Origin: Chlorella sorokiniana
Lineage: Eukaryota; Chlorophyta; Trebouxiophyceae; Chlorellales; Chlorellaceae
DNA: 64,000 nt
Reading direction: 5' to 3'
Assembly (NCBI GenBank): GCA_025917655.1
Contig: CP084615.1
Location: 2,170,001 to 2,234,000 of the forward strand
The notes beneath the pieces are model-generated. The model was not told the DNA's origin. It searched no databases and worked only from the letters and a program-made list of their open reading frames with translations. Every line of letters starts with the position of its first letter. The first letter of the stretch is position 1. Both the position numbers and the translations under genes were made by a program. This document shows positions 10,080 through 22,505 of the stretch, in pieces.

Positions 10080-11889
10080 TCATGCCTGCTGGGGCGTCTG
10101 CCCCCAGCGCCTGCCTCCTCTTCTGGGTACACCATCTTCTTGGTCACGCCGCCGTCCACCACAAACTCCTGGCCTGCGCGGCGGGCACCGACTGAGCCCA
10201 CTGACCGCCTTCTGGTGGGTGAAAGGCCGCGCAGGAAGCGCGGGGGCGTAGCCCAGGCGGCGCGCAGCAACGGCGGCTGCCGGCGCAGCGCACAGCGCGG
10301 GCTGGCCTGCAGAGCATCGGGCGGCATGTGGTTCGACCCGCTGCACCTGTGATGAAGCCTGCTCTGCCGCCGTCTGCCAGGAAGAGGCAGAGATGGGCGA
10401 CATCCTCGGGCCGCCCCACGCGGCCTGCAGGGCCAGGGCGGCGCAGCAGCGCTGTGGCTGGCGACCTCCCATGGGGGCACAATGGGCCAGGATGCAGCAG
10501 GCACAGCAGACACAGCAGGCACAGCCCAGCAGAGCCCAGCAGCGAGCCGCAGAGCCAGCTGTGCAGGTCGGCACGCGGCAGCGCACCCCGGCTAGCAAGC
10601 GGCAGAGCAGCAGCAGCCACTCCTTCCCGCTCCCCACACCCATCCCTGAACCTGCTGCCTTCGACCAACGACACACACACGCGCACACGACCCACCACAC
10701 CTCCCGCCAGCCCCCTTGCATGCACCTGCCGGGTGCCAGGCGTGGTCGGCGGCGGTGAGGGCTGCCGCGTCGCCGCTGGTGTCGATCCAGCCGGGGAGCA
10801 CGGCATTGACGCGCACCCGCCCCGCCTGGCTGACCGCCTGCGCGTGGGTCAGGCCCAGCAGGCCCGCCTTGGCCGCCGCGTACGCCTCACTGTGTGGCTC
10901 CGACTGCGCCGAGGGAGATAAGAGTGGCGGGGGCAGGGCTGGCTGGACAGGTTGCCGGCCTCAGAAAATGGGAGGCAAGACAACAGCGGGCTGCAGGCGG
11001 CGAGGTGCACCGCAGACACTGCAGGTGGCAGCCGCTGGGCTCCTGCACCCCCTTGCCAGCTCAGCGCCAGCTCGGCTGCCCACCTGGAGCGCCCTAGTGC
11101 TGGAGATGTGGATGATGGCGGCGTCCCCGCCGGCATGAGGGGCAGCACGGCGAGCGACATGAGGAAGGCGCCTGCGCAGAGCGGGGCAAGCAGGTAGCTC
11201 GCTGGCAGGGCGGAGGCACAGCGGTGGGCAGGCCAGGCATAGTCAGAATCAGGGATCACCGTGCAGGCTGGGCATGCGTGTCAGGCGAGCCAGGCGTGCC
11301 TGTCAGGTTGGTGTCAATGACGCTGCGCCAGCGCGCTGCCGCAGCCTCGGGCACTTGCGGCAGCGATGGGTCGGCTATGGCGGCGCTGCGGGAGGCGAAA
11401 ACGGCATGGGCATGAAGCTGGGCATGAAGCCGGGCGTGCAGCAAAGAACGTCGCTGGCGCAGCAAGGCTGGGGGAGGCCATGAGGGCGCACTCGCTGCAA
11501 CGGCAGCCGGGCAGCCGCACTTGTTGACGAGGCAGTGCACTGCGCTGGATCCAAAGTGCTGGCGCACGGCGTTGGGCACAAAGGAGACCTCGTTGGCGGC
11601 GGAGATGTCCAGCACGACGTGTGCGTACCGCTGGTCCAGCTCTTGGTCTGCATTGGCGTGCCGCTGCACCGGGCGTGAAGCTAGCGGTCTGCGCATGTGC
11701 TGCCTGCCGCTGTGCCGCCACTGACCCCCTGTTCCCACCTGGCTCTGCGTCTTGCAGCCGCACTTTATCCACTCCCAGTACATTGTACCCTGCCTTGATG
11801 AAGGCACGTGCGCAAGCTCTGCCGATGCCCGTGGGCCGCGCGGTGCCAGTGACGACGGCGGTGCGTGCCGCGGGCGGCATGGCGCTCAT
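10080..11889 (-). CDS. Short-chain dehydrogenase/reductase (SDR family)
   Basis: The start at 11889 gives a Rossmann glycine motif ([19 protein letters not shown]), then GYNVLGVD. Downstream exons give [25 protein letters not shown] (NNAG-type motif, seen only after splicing), [27 protein letters not shown] (catalytic Ser), [16 protein letters not shown] (catalytic YxxxK), [28 protein letters not shown], and [17 protein letters not shown]. This is a complete classical SDR using NAD(P)(H); the substrate cannot be read from sequence, and the C-terminal pattern resembles broad alcohol/sugar dehydrogenase-like SDRs. One intron is GC-AG (11299-11172). A single missing base in the C run at 11125-11128 breaks the frame before the catalytic serine. 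The end at 10080 (QTPQQA stop) assumes one more G-run correction; without it the frame runs on implausibly. Confidence 0.88.
11172..11299 (-). other. GC-AG intron in the SDR gene
   Basis: The donor reads ACAG|GCACGC and the acceptor GCGCAG|GCGCCT on the minus strand. Joining at phase 1 gives NLTG-AFLMSL, the conserved SDR helix, which supports the non-canonical donor. Confidence 0.7.
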
Positions 11890-12324
11890 TTGGCTCGCGG
11901 CCGCCGTGCAAGGACTCCTGGGCGATATAACTGCAATGGGTCAATGTACAATGCTATGCCTCACGACAAAGCCAAACGCTTGTATCTGCCTTCGCGCCCC
12001 AGCAATGGCGAACAGAAAGCGGCTCTAGGGTTGGGCAGTGGTCACGATTGATTGGTGCATAATTTAAAGAAATTGAAAGCTTGATGGTGGATGCCCAACA
12101 GGTCTGGACGCAAGTTGTGAGGCGCCAGCTGCCGCTGGCAAGTCCAATGACAAACTTGTTTCGTCGTTAACCGCGCTGCTGCTCATTGGCAGCATTTCTT
12201 GTCATTACTTAATCAATCCAAGAGGCACTGAACGGCCCCCGCCCAGTGACAATGCTATCAACGGGCCTGCGCTTCGTTTCCCTCGCAAGGATCTTCTACT
12301 GGTGATAAGCGACGCAAACCAGTC
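11890..12324. promoter_or_regulatory. Divergent intergenic region between SDR and R3H/G-patch genes
   Basis: This 435-bp region separates two genes transcribed away from each other and is less GC-rich than its surroundings (for example near 12050-12230). It presumably holds both promoters. No specific element was recognised. Confidence 0.45.
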
Positions 12325-15300
12325 ATGGGCAAACCCGGGCGCAAGAAGAAGGCCAAGCCGGGCGGCAAGCGTCGCCACGGCGGCGGTGGTGGCAGCGGCA
12401 GGCACGGCGCTCGCCCGCCCTCAGGCTTCGGCCCAGACTTGGAAGGGTCTGATTCTGATGAGGGCGGCGTACTGCGTATAGGCGGGGTGGTGGTGCGTAT
12501 CGATGCGAGCGGCACGGGCACCGCCCACCTGTCAGGCCGCCCCAGGCCGCAGCGCCGCCGTGGCTCCTCTGGCAGCCGAGCGGTGTCGCCGTCACGGCGG
12601 GCAGCGACGGGCGGCTTCAGCAGCGGCTCACACGGCGACGAGAGCAGCGGTGCGGGCAGCAGCGGCAGCGGCGGGGACAGCGAGGAGGAGGAGGAGGAGG
12701 AGGAGCAGGCGGAGGCTGAGCTGGCGATGACGGACTACCTGGCCAACCTGGCAGCCGCCGAGGCTGCAGGCGACGCCGATGGGCCGCCCGACGGCGGGGC
12801 AGGGCAGGAGCCCCGGCCCAGCGGCAGCTCCGGCTCGCAGGCGGACGGCGAGGGCGAGGGCGGCAGCGCGGCCAAGCGGCGGCGCCGCGACGCGCTCGCA
12901 GAGCGCGAGGTGATGCGCCGCTTCAGCGCCTTTGACGTGGGCGACGAGGGCCCGGTGGCAGACCTGGGCTGGCCAGGTGCGCGCCTAACGGGAGCAGGTT
13001 AGCCTGGCCGGCTGGCATGGGGGCGGCTTGCTCTGCGCCAGGCTTGCCAGGGGGCCTGCTGCTGTGCCTTCTTCGGGTGCCTCTGCTGCCTGGCCGGCCG
13101 CCTGCGCCCCAGACCGCTGCTCGATTCGTTGTGCAGGGCTGTCGTCCGAGGAAGACGACAGCGACAGCAGCGACGACAGCAGCAGGCTGCGTGGCGCCAG
13201 CGGCGGTGAATCTGATGACGATGGCAGCGGCAGCAGCAGCAGCAGCAGCGGGGACAGCAGCAGCAGCAGCAGCGGGGACGGCGATGAGGAGCTGCTGGAA
13301 GTCGAGGACCTGGAGCAGTTGAGGTACCGCAGGGGATGCATCGCCACGGGTGCCAAGCGAGGGGGCCTGAGCTGTGCACTAGGTGCAGGCCAATTCAGGC
13401 TGCACACACGCTCATGCTCATGTGCGTCTGCCTAGCGCAACTGGTCGGTTGCAACCTGCCGTGCCCCGCCCTCTCCCCTGCAGCCTTGTCCAGCTATCCG
13501 GTGCAGGCGCGGCCGCGCGTGGCGCCGCTGCCAGGCCAGCAGCAGTCGAGCGGCAGGAAGAAGCAGCGGCCTGGGGTGAAGGGCGCCAAGGGCGGAAAGT
13601 TGGCCCCAGGTGGGCAGCGGCTGCCCAGCGCCCCCGTTGCCCCCACAGAAAACTGCCTCTCGACTGCTGCTCCTTCGCACGCCGCCGCTCTCTTTTCCAT
13701 GCTGCTCCCTTGGTTCTCTGTGTTTCACAAGCTGGCAATCTTCCCCCGCTCTTGAGACTGCCGGCCGAGTGAGCCCACGCGATGCACCCTTGCAGGGGAG
13801 AAGAAGCGGTTGAAGGGGAGCGCAGGGAGGCGAAGCGAGCGGCGCGCGCTGCTGCCCGCGGCTTCGACCTGCCCTGGGTCAGCCGCCAGCTGGAGGAGTT
13901 TGTGCTGCGGCAGGGGGACCTGCAGGTGGGGCTGGGGGGGGACCAGCAGGGTTGGGAGGTTGGAGGTGGGCTGGAGCAGGCTGGGCTGGAACAGCCTGAG
14001 GGTGGGGGCGCGGGCCGACTTCTTGCCTGGGGCGCTAGGCACAGCGGCGTGGCTGGATGCCTGGGCCGGGGCACGGGCCTCCCAGCTGCTGAGGTCGCCC
14101 CCTTAGCATGCGCGGCATGGCGGACGCCCGGGCCAGAAGCAGCAGCCTGATTGGCCCCTCCTGCTCCCGCGCCGCGCAGGCGTTTGGGCCGTTTGGCAAG
14201 CACGAGTGCCGGGCGGTGGCGCGTGTGGCGGCGCTGTACGGCTGCCGCTGCAGCCTGCAGGGGGCCAAGACGGGCGCAAGCTGGTGCTGGTGGCGGCAAC
14301 ACCCCGCACCTGCCTGCCCCAGGGGGATCAGCTGCTGGAGCTGGGGCGCGTGCTGGCGGCGCAAAACGCGGCGGAGCGCAGCGGCGCAGCCCTGGATGGG
14401 CGCCTGGCAGCGGCGGTGGCCGGCGCCGACCTCGCCTCCCTGCTGCCGCCTAGCCTGGCGCCCGGCGGCGGCGGCGGCGGAGGCGGCGGGCGCTGGGCGG
14501 GCGTGCGGCGCGGCGGCACTGCGCCACGTGGCGATGCGGGCGGCTCCGACAAAAGGGTGGGTGTTTCGGCCGCGTGCAGCTTGATCGAAGGGTTGGCGAT
14601 TGCCACACCGCCAGCGCTTCGCATGCCCCCCGCATGCCCACCCCTGCTGGCCAGACTGCGCTGCTGCGCTCGCCCCTGCTCCTGCAGCAGGCAAGAAGCG
14701 CAGCAAGCTGAGGCCGGTGGCGTTTGTGAGCGTGGGAGCCATCAACCCTGACGATGCCGTGGAGGTGGCGGCTCCCGCGTCCACGGCGGCAGCGGCCACC
14801 GCGGGCTGGCAGGCCAGTGTCGCTGGCAGCGACGAGGAAATGGCGGCGCCAGGGGAGGACGAGGCGGCGGCGGCCGCGTTCGTGGCCCCCAGCGGCGGCG
14901 GCGGCGGCAGCAGCAGCGGCGAGATGAGCGACGCGGGCGAGGCGGCAGAGGTGTCGGTGGGGGCGGCCGCGGCGGGGCTGCAGCTGCTGGAGGTGGTGGA
15001 GGATCTGAGCGGCAGCGAGCCAGAGGGGCAGGAGGAAAGCATGTGGCCGGCGGGAGCGACGGCATCCGAAACCGAAGAGGGAGGCGGCGGGGCACACGCC
15101 GGTCTGGGCAGCGCAGGCGCCACATACTCGCGGTGGGCGCCCAGCGGAGGCAGCTCAGCTTGCGTGTGGGTAATCTTGGCACGTGCTGCAGTTGAGGCCT
15201 GCAGTGGGTGTGCCGCGCCGACGCACGCTGCCTGTCTGCCTGCCTGCCCTCCACCCTTGCCCCCTGCAGGCTTACGGCGCTGTCGCTGAGCCCGCGCGGG

Positions 15301-15963
15301 CGGGGCAGCGCACGTGGCAGCGCCGCTGCCCAGGGCATCACCAACCCTGGGCGCCTGCTGGGGCTGGGGCTGGCGCTGGGCATTGGTGCCGAAGTGTTTG
15401 GGGCCCCGGCCCCGCAGACGTGCCCGTCGCCGGCAGCCCTGCTGCTGCTGCGGTGGGCGCGGAACCCGACCTCTCACCGCTCAGCCCGCTGCTGTCCAAG
15501 TCTCAGGCGCGCAAGCTGCAGCGCGCGGCAGCCAGAGCGCAGCAGGGCCTGGGCGCGGCCGGCACCAACGCCGAGCAAGCGCAGCCTGGGCGGAAGGGCA
15601 AGGCGGGACGCAGCAAAGCAGAGCGCCGCGCTCGCGGCCGGGACGCCGCTGCAGCGACAGCCGCCACGCCTGAGGGCGCGGCCAATGAGGGCGAGGGTCC
15701 GCGGCGCGCGGCGGCCTGGGCCTGAGTGGCGACCACCACGCGGGCCCCAGCAGCAGCGCAGATGGCGGCGACGGCGAGCGACCGCTGGTGGCTGGTGACT
15801 ACGGCTTCTTCGAGCGCCATACCACCGGCATCGGCTCCCGCCTGCTGGCCAAGTGGGGCTTTGCCGGGAGGGCGCCGGGCTGGGCCGCCAGCAGCAGGGC
15901 CGGGCAGAGCCGCTGCAGGCGGTGCAGCGGGCCAAGAAGCTCGGCCTGGGCGCAGAGCGCTGA
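12325..15963 (+). CDS. R3H and G-patch domain protein (SQS1-like)
   Basis: The protein starts MGKPGRKKKAKPGGKRRHGG, a basic nuclear-type N terminus, followed by acidic/serine-rich low-complexity segments and ALAEREVMRRFSAFDVGDEG. An R3H-type region follows: GFDLPWVSRQLEEFVLRQGD, FGPFGKHECRAVARVAALYG and KLVLVAATPRT. The C terminus is a G-patch: FFERHTTGIGSRLLAKWGF, then GLGRQQQG and QAVQRAKKLGLGAE. R3H plus G-patch is the architecture of yeast Sqs1 and its plant counterparts. Sqs1 activates the DEAH helicase Prp43 in ribosome biogenesis and splicing; the same role is inferred. At least five introns are present. The G-patch frame needs one G restored at 15866-15868 and another near 15710; without these the C terminus looks truncated at 15725. 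Confidence 0.85.
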
Positions 15964-16624
15964 GGCAGCGGCGCTTGGCGCACGTTGCGTTTGCAGCTAG
16001 GCTGTCTTTGCATCGCTTTTGAGGTTTTGCTGCCATGTACCATTTTTTGCAGGCCCTGTACATGCATGTGCTGCACCCTGTACACTTTTGCATTCAGTTG
16101 TGCAATGTAATACCGCGTCAACGCGGAACCGTGTTGGCGGGCACATCTTGAACTACACGAGTGTGCTGGTAGCGAAACCGGCAGCTGCCCGCCTTTGGTT
16201 GGCATGCACATCGTGTCTTAGATTAACAAGGTTCAAACACGTTGCCAAGAGCCAAGGGGACGTCGTTCGCCTTGCGGGATGGTGCATTTTGCGGCGAGCC
16301 CGCTCTCCCCGCTGTCAATTTGGTTCTTAAAGGTACCCCTAGTAATAAATCAGTGTGAAACAATAGAAATAAAGCACTCAGGGAGGGCGTTCCTCGAAAG
16401 AAAGTCCGGCCGCCAATCAGAAGTCTCTGCCGGGAGCCCCCACGCGTGGTTGTTTGCACTTTTGCACTTCACCCAGCCCGCGCCGCACCCGCCGCCGTTG
16501 TTTCCTTTCTCTTCAGGTCCTTCAAGTAAGCACTTTCGTGGGACCAGCGCCCGGCGGGGTGCGCGCATCCATCTCGGAGCGCCCCTCCCGCCCTTGGCGC
16601 CGCCCTTCCCCTCCGCACATCCCC
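15964..16624. other. Intergenic between SQS1-like and bromodomain genes
   Basis: About 660 bp between two plus-strand genes. The left part, with TGTAAT near 16105, is likely the 3' untranslated region of the G-patch gene. The right part, pyrimidine-rich from about 16470, is likely the leader and promoter of the bromodomain gene. No other gene is visible. Confidence 0.5.
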
Positions 16625-18967
16625 ATGGCAGCCTCAGCAGAGCCGTCCGACAAGGCGGAAGCCCTGTTGAAGAGGCTGGTGCTGCGCCTGGACGATGGCA
16701 CCATGATCAAGGGCAGCAGCGGCGAGGGTGACGCCCGCTGCGACGGTGCTGAGGCCGGCGGAGGCGTATGCGTCTGGGGCGCTCACAGAGGCACACCTGC
16801 TGAAGGCACAAGCGCTCCTGTGCGAGGTGCATGCTAAGCTACCAGAGGAGGGTCCATTGCGCAGCCTGTCGATGGGCAGCAAGCGGTCAGTGGACACGGG
16901 CTTCGAGGTGCGTGCTGCTGCCGGGCCGCCGCTACCGCTCGGCCGCCAGTGCTTGGGGCCGTGTCCCGCGCCTTCTGGCTGCTCTTGCGCCTCGGCCCGC
17001 CCGCGGAACGAACACTGCGCCGCTGAGTTTGGCCTCGGCGTGTCCTTTCGCCGGCTGGCGGAGGGATGCGATGGGCTCGCCGCTGCCCTTACTGCAGAAC
17101 CTGACTGCATGCTTGCCTTTGGCTCCCGACATTCGCCATGGCACAGGTCGGGCCCACGGCAAGCAAACGATCGCGTTCCATGGGCGCCTTTGGTGCCAAC
17201 GGCACGGGTACGCGGCCCTCGCCGTTGCTTGCACGCTTTTAATTTGCGCGACAACCTCTGTCCCACTGCGTATATGTTTGGCCCCCGCCGCGCGCCGATT
17301 GTGGGTTTGCCGCCTCCCGCCCGCCACCGCTCCTACCCTTCCTTACTCATCCGACGCGCTGCCCTGCCCATCCCTTGCTGTGCAGACGATGTGTTCATGG
17401 AGTCGCCGACGTCCGGAGGCGCAGCAGTCGGGTACGGCACCCCCGCAGCGGCGCCCTACCACCCGCCAGCCGCCGCGCCAGCGTACCACGCCCGGCGCCG
17501 GCATACCACGCGCCTGTGGCGCCGCCCGTGGCAGCCGGGCCCTCGCGCCAGGACTGGACCGCGGCCTGCAACCGCATCGTGGACAACATCGTGAAGAACC
17601 TGGGCCCCGTGGATGCGCCCATTTTCTATGAGCCAGTGGACGGCAAGGCGGTGCGTGTTCGCCGTCGCTCGCCCTGCTGCCTGGGGGAGCCTGCCGCCGC
17701 GCCGCAGGGCCCTTGCCTGCGCCTGGCTCCAATACGATTTGCTTGGGCGGCGGCAGCCCCTTGACCAGCGTTGTTGTTTTGCCCCCAACATAGCCCCCTC
17801 CTCCACCCCCTCCCGGGCCTGCCCCACCTCACCTGCCTTTGATTCCTTCTGTCCCTCTGCTCACCTCCCCCTGCAGGTCCCCGACTACTACCACGTGGTC
17901 AAGAACCCAGTGTGCCTGAAGGAGATACGGCAGCGCCTGGCCACAGGGCAGTACGCGGGGCCCGAAAGTTTCTACGCGGTGAGGCCCCGCAGCGCGGTGC
18001 ATGCCCTGCACCCGCCCCCTCACCGTCACCCCTCGCTGGCCCTGCGGCGCGGGCTTTGGACAGAGGCTGCGCTGCGGTCGCAGCCGCCCCTGGCCTGCTC
18101 ACCCTGATCCGTGTTTGTACTGCCCGTACCATCTGTACCGCAGGACATGGACCAGCTGGTGTACAACTGCCTGCTGTACAACCCGGTGGACACGTACGTG
18201 CGCAGGCTGGGCCAGAAGATCGAGCAGCGCTGGCTGGACAACTGGCGGCGCAGCCCCGTGCTGGCCCAATACGCGGTGTCCCGCCAGCCCAAGCCCGCCG
18301 CCAAGGCCAAGGCCAAGGCGGGCGGCGGCGCGCGCGCGCCGCCGCAGCGCTCGTCGGGCGGCGCGCCGCGCCGCCCGCCGCCGCCCAAGGCGCACGGCGG
18401 CGCCGCCGCTGCGCGCGTGCCGCGCACCACCTCCGTCAACTCCTACAAGAACTACCAGGCGCTGCCCGCGGAGCAGCAGGCGGCGCTGGCCGAGGCGCTG
18501 CAGGACGAGAACGTGCTGGCGGAGAAGATGGAGGGGTGGTGGCCATCCTGCAGAAGGCCAACCAGCTGCCCACCAACGAGGAGGGGGAGGTTGAGCTGGA
18601 CCTCAGGTGGGCCCCTACACCCCCCGCTCTCGCCCCCTGCCGCGCCGCCCACGTGCTTGGTGCGCGCAAGCCCCTGCCATCACAGCCAGCGCAGCCGCTT
18701 TGCCGGCAGCCACGCGGCCGCTCCCCCACTCCGCCGACTCCTTTTCGCCTGCCTATTCACACACGCTTGCACACACACGCTTACACACACACTCTCTCGC
18801 ACTCGGCCCCCGCCCCCTCTGCTCCCCCGCAGCGTGCTGAGCCCCGGCGTGGTGTGGGAGCTGTACGAGTACGTGCTGGGGCGCCCGCCCCCCAGCCCTC
18901 CCGCTCCTCCTTCCAGCTCCAGGAGGACTCCGACTACGATCCCTATGGGGAGGACGAGGAGGACTGA
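16625..18967 (+). CDS. Bromodomain and NET-domain transcription regulator (GTE/BET type)
   Basis: The start is ATG 16625 (MAASAEPSDKAEALLKRLVL). A single bromodomain is spread over exons near 17550-18240: WTAACNRIVDNIVKNLGPVD, then VPDYYHVVKNPVCLKEIRQR (PDYY and the ligand-pocket region), then MDQLVYNCLLYNP (the conserved Asn that contacts acetyl-lysine) and VDTYVRRLGQKIEQRWLDNW. A basic Ala/Pro/Lys-rich linker precedes a NET domain (LPAEQQAALAEALQDENVLA, VVAILQKANQLP, GEVELDL, SVLSPGVVWELYEYVLGR). The tail is acidic (DSDYDPYGEDEED). One bromodomain plus NET is the plant GTE layout; these proteins read acetylated histones and recruit transcription machinery. One-base deletions are inferred at 16726-16728 and 18533-18536. 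Correcting them joins the N-terminal helix and the NET domain cleanly. Confidence 0.9.
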
Positions 18968-19710
18968 TGGGCGCGCAGCCCCAGGCCCGCACCCGCAAAC
19001 CCGGCGGCGGCGCATGCAGCGCCCCGTCGGTGGCGCCGGCGCCTGTGCCCGCCCCAGCGCGCGTCGTCGCCTCGCCCGCCCTCGACAGCAGCAGCCGTTA
19101 CCGACTCGTTTCATTTTTCCGTCCCGTCTCGCCTCGTTTCATGTCCCTGCTGACCTACCCGCCTGCCCATTGCCTCTTTCCCCGAGCATACAACCTCAAA
19201 AATACACCTCCCAAAAAAATAACTGTTTGGCGGCGCCATCCTGCTTGAGCTGCACCCGCCCCACGCTTTGCCACTCCCGCCCCTAGTTTCGCTCTCTGCC
19301 CCCCCCTCCCGTGTTTCCGACCCGGCTGGCCTCCCGCAAGCTTGCCCTCCATCCTGCGCACCGCCGTGCCCTGGTCCTTCTCTGCCTGACCGACTCTCTT
19401 TGCTGCCGAGTTCCTGGGCCACTCCCCCTGCTTGGCTGGGGGTTGATGCCCAATGATAGCAGGAGCTGGAAAATGAAAGCCCCTCCGCCTGCTGCACGCA
19501 GCTCGCGGGCTGTAACCGACAGACAGCGCTGCGCAGCTGGGCCGGCAGGCTCTTGCAAGGGCAGGGTGCAAGGGTAGGGCGCAGTCACAGGGTGTGGGCC
19601 AGGATGGGCAGTGGGGGAGCGAGGGGGCAGCCTAGTGGCAAGCAGGGTGGCAGAGCCTGGGCCGAGGCGGTGCCAGCCACCGCCTCTGCCTCGGCGCCGC
19701 TCCTCTGCCT
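18968..19710. other. Convergent 3' region between bromodomain and guanine deaminase genes
   Basis: The two flanking genes converge here, so the segment should be their two 3' untranslated regions. It is pyrimidine-rich on the plus strand and contains a short A-rich stretch near 19195-19220. No coding signal was recognised. Confidence 0.5.
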
Positions 19711-22108
19711 TCAAGCGCCGCCCCCGGCGGGGGCCTTGAGGGGCCGCCCCTGCACCCAGACCTGCGCCACGTGTCGGTCGTCCCCCAGGTTGAGGAACTT
19801 CTCCACAGCTTCCTGGGGCGCGCAGGGCAGGAAGGCGTCGTAGGCGGCGCCGCACCCGCCGTCCACCAGCAGCGCGTCGAACTCGTAGCCCGGCTGCAGC
19901 GTGCCCACCACGCCTTCCTGCGGTGCAAGCAGCTTCGGCTGGCTCACGCGGCAACAAGCCATGCTGGCGGTGACCAGCAGGGCAGGCGCCGCAAGCGAGC
20001 ACGTGGAGGGGGCCGCCTCGGCACGCCAAGCCGCAGCCAACACATGGCATGCAAGGGCGGGTTCTGCTCTGGCTGTGTTCCAAGGTTGGGCACACACGCA
20101 CCAGTCCCAGCGCGCTGGCGCCGCCCACGGTGGCCAGCCACAGCGCGTCCCGCCAGCTCAGCAGGTCGGGGTCCCCGTCCCGCTGGTACCGCAGCGCCGC
20201 CTCGGCCGGCGCCGCCGCCCGCGATGCGCTGCGCCTGCAGCGCGCGCGAGGCGACCACGGCGGCGCGCTGCGCGCTGAGCATGCTGAGATCGTAGCCGCC
20301 CGCCACGTCAGTGCCCAGGCTGACCTGTCGACAGGGGGAGGAGGTGCATGCCCGGAATGAAGGAGCGAGCGAGGGGACGAGGCGTCGCTTGGAACCTCCA
20401 GCACTCCTGGCCCCGTCCTCGAGTGCGGCCTCCCTTCCAATAAGAACCTTTTCCATCCGACGCCCACCGCACGCACACCATTTGTCCCACCGCCCCACAC
20501 CCTCAAAACACATGTGGGTCGTCTTGTGGCGCTCCGACACCACCACCCCGCCCGCCCACCTTGACACCCCGGCGCAGAAGCTGGGCCACGGGCAGGATGC
20601 GGCCCGCAAAGAACATGTTGGACAGGGGGCAGTGCGCGACGGCGGAGCGCCGCGCCGCCAGCAGCGCCAGCTCAGCGTCGCTTAGCAGCACGCCGTGCGC
20701 AAACACTGCCTGGGGGGCCGGGGGTGGAAGCGTGCATGAGCCGACAGCCAGGCGCTGCTGGTGGTTTGTACGAAGTACCCGACTGAAAGCTTGTTTGACC
20801 AAAGGTATGACCCTTGCCATCACAGTTGCACTGTATTGCGCCTACCCTGCCCATCTCCCCCCCAAGCCGGCCCCCCCAGCCAACAGCACCTTGCTTGTCA
20901 GCAGCCCGGCTGCGTCAAACAGCTCCGCCTCGGACGACCCGCTCGCCGCTTCCTCCAGGGAGGCCACAAACGCGGCTTCGTCGTAGCTCTCGCAGATGTG
21001 GCTCTGAACGACCACGTCGTGCGCAGCGGCCAGGTCGCCCAGCGCCCGCAGCAGGCGCGGCGTGCACGTCGGCAGGAAGCGCGGCGTCAGCGCGGGCTGC
21101 AGCCGGGGCAGGCCCTTGGCGCGGACGTACCGCACGAAATCTGCCGCCGCTGCGATTGCCTCCTCCGTGCCCTCCACGTAGCCGCCCGGGCCGCCGTGGC
21201 GGTCCATTGAAACCTGGCTCAAGGGTGGGAGGAGCAGGGGATGAGGTGCCGCCATCCACTTCAACGTTCGGCCCCCACGTTGCCCTTGCCGCCGCACCTT
21301 GCCCACATAGGCCCGCAGCCCCGCTGCCTCCAGCAGGTCAGCCAGCAGCCGGCAGGGCTCCCCGTGCAGCGTGGCAAACAGCAGGACGCAGGTGGTTCCG
21401 CCGGCCACGAGGCGGCTGATGAGGCGGGAGTAGACGTCTCGCGCAAAGGCGGGGTCGGCGGCAAACCGCGCCTCTGTTGGGAAGGTGTACTGCGGGTGAA
21501 ACGCGGAACGCGTCGAGACGCACAGCATGATAATCGAGTGGGATTAATGATCGGAGCGAGGCTGAGGCTGCGCCGCAGCAGCGCAGGGCTGCGTCTGTGC
21601 CGCCGCTGGCACCAAGCCGCCCCGCCCCGCCGAGGCCACGCAGCCTGCTGAGCTGCTCTGCGGCCTGCTCCGGTCTCCCCGCACCCATCACCCTGCGAGC
21701 CCCAGCCCCAGCCCTGCTGCTGCCACACCTTGTCCAGCCAGCTCATGAGCGGCGTGTCGGTGGCGGTACCGGTGAAGAAGTACTGGGGGCGTGCAGGTGG
21801 GTGTCGACGAAGCCCGGCAGCAGGAACTGGCCCTCCTGCGCCACGGCAGCGGCGACGCTGTGTTTGGACAAGAGTTGTTGCGCATCATCACTGCATCCCA
21901 GCAGCAGGCAAAGCGCTGAAGCGGCACACCTTGAGCCGCAGCACATCCTCTGGCTTGCCGCCGTGCTGCGCCAGGCAGCGGGCCTCTGCCGCCCGGGCTC
22001 GGATGCTGCAATGACCCCTGCGTCGTCCACAACTAAAATACGGTCTTCTAGCACTTCCAGCTCGCCCCTTATGGGCGTGTGCGCAACTGTCCCTCGAACA
22101 AACAACAT
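19711..22108 (-). CDS. Guanine deaminase (amidohydrolase family)
   Basis: The protein begins MLFVRGTVAHTPIRGELEVL. Conserved guanine deaminase motifs follow across several exons: LLPGFVDTHLHAPQYFFTGT (HxH metal site), TPLMSWLDKV, YTFPTEARFAADPAFARDVY, GGTTCVLLFATLHGEPC, AYVGKVSMDRHG, VVQSHICESYDEA (metal and catalytic His/Glu), AVFAHGVLLSDAEL, VAHCPLSNMFF, SLGTDVAGGYDLSML (metal Asp) and a C terminus with GYEFDALLVDGG and DRHVAQVWVQGRPL. The enzyme hydrolyses guanine to xanthine and ammonia, a purine-salvage and nitrogen-recycling step that would suit an alga using purines as a nitrogen source. All zinc ligands I can place are present. An upstream in-frame ATG at 22168 would add about 20 residues. 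It is transcribed divergently from the Tim44-like gene. Confidence 0.95.
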
Positions 22109-22505
22109 GCCAGGGTTTTGATCGGGGGATGGCAGTGCAACAAAACAAGCACAAGCCGGTGGCAACACGCAAAAACCAAGCGTAAATCAATTGAGGAACC
22201 ACAATCGGCCGTGACGCCCGATAAACAGAAGCCCTGCATTGGGCGGCGTCATCGCGGCAGGTCGACGTGTCCACCGTACATTCAGCCAGAAATCGTCCCA
22301 AGCTCATTGCTTGGATGCTAGAAGCATGGATATGAATGCTCATGCTTCGTGCAAGCCTTCAGAACCTCGTCTTGGCCACCATGCAGCGGTAGGCGCGGCC
22401 GACGCCGCAGACGCGAGTGGCACTACATGGGCTGGGTATTGCCTCATCCCGTGAACCGCTCTAAAGGGCTCGTGATAGCGAGATCGCGATCGTCGGTTGG
22501 TTCAC
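22109..22505. promoter_or_regulatory. Divergent intergenic region between guanine deaminase and Tim44-like genes
   Basis: About 400 bp, noticeably richer in A and T than the coding surroundings, between genes transcribed outward in both directions. It presumably holds both promoters. No motif was recognised with confidence. Confidence 0.45.

Noticed and set aside
8852-10522. Minus-strand open frame of 556 codons across Trx-PUB and SDR
   Set aside because: Only its N-terminal part ([17 protein letters not shown]) is real SDR sequence. The rest reads antisense to the Trx-PUB gene.
11400-11560. Altered SDR cofactor motif reading LVNKCG
   Set aside because: It comes from reading into an intron. 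Splicing at AA|GTGCGG gives the normal-type LVNNAA.
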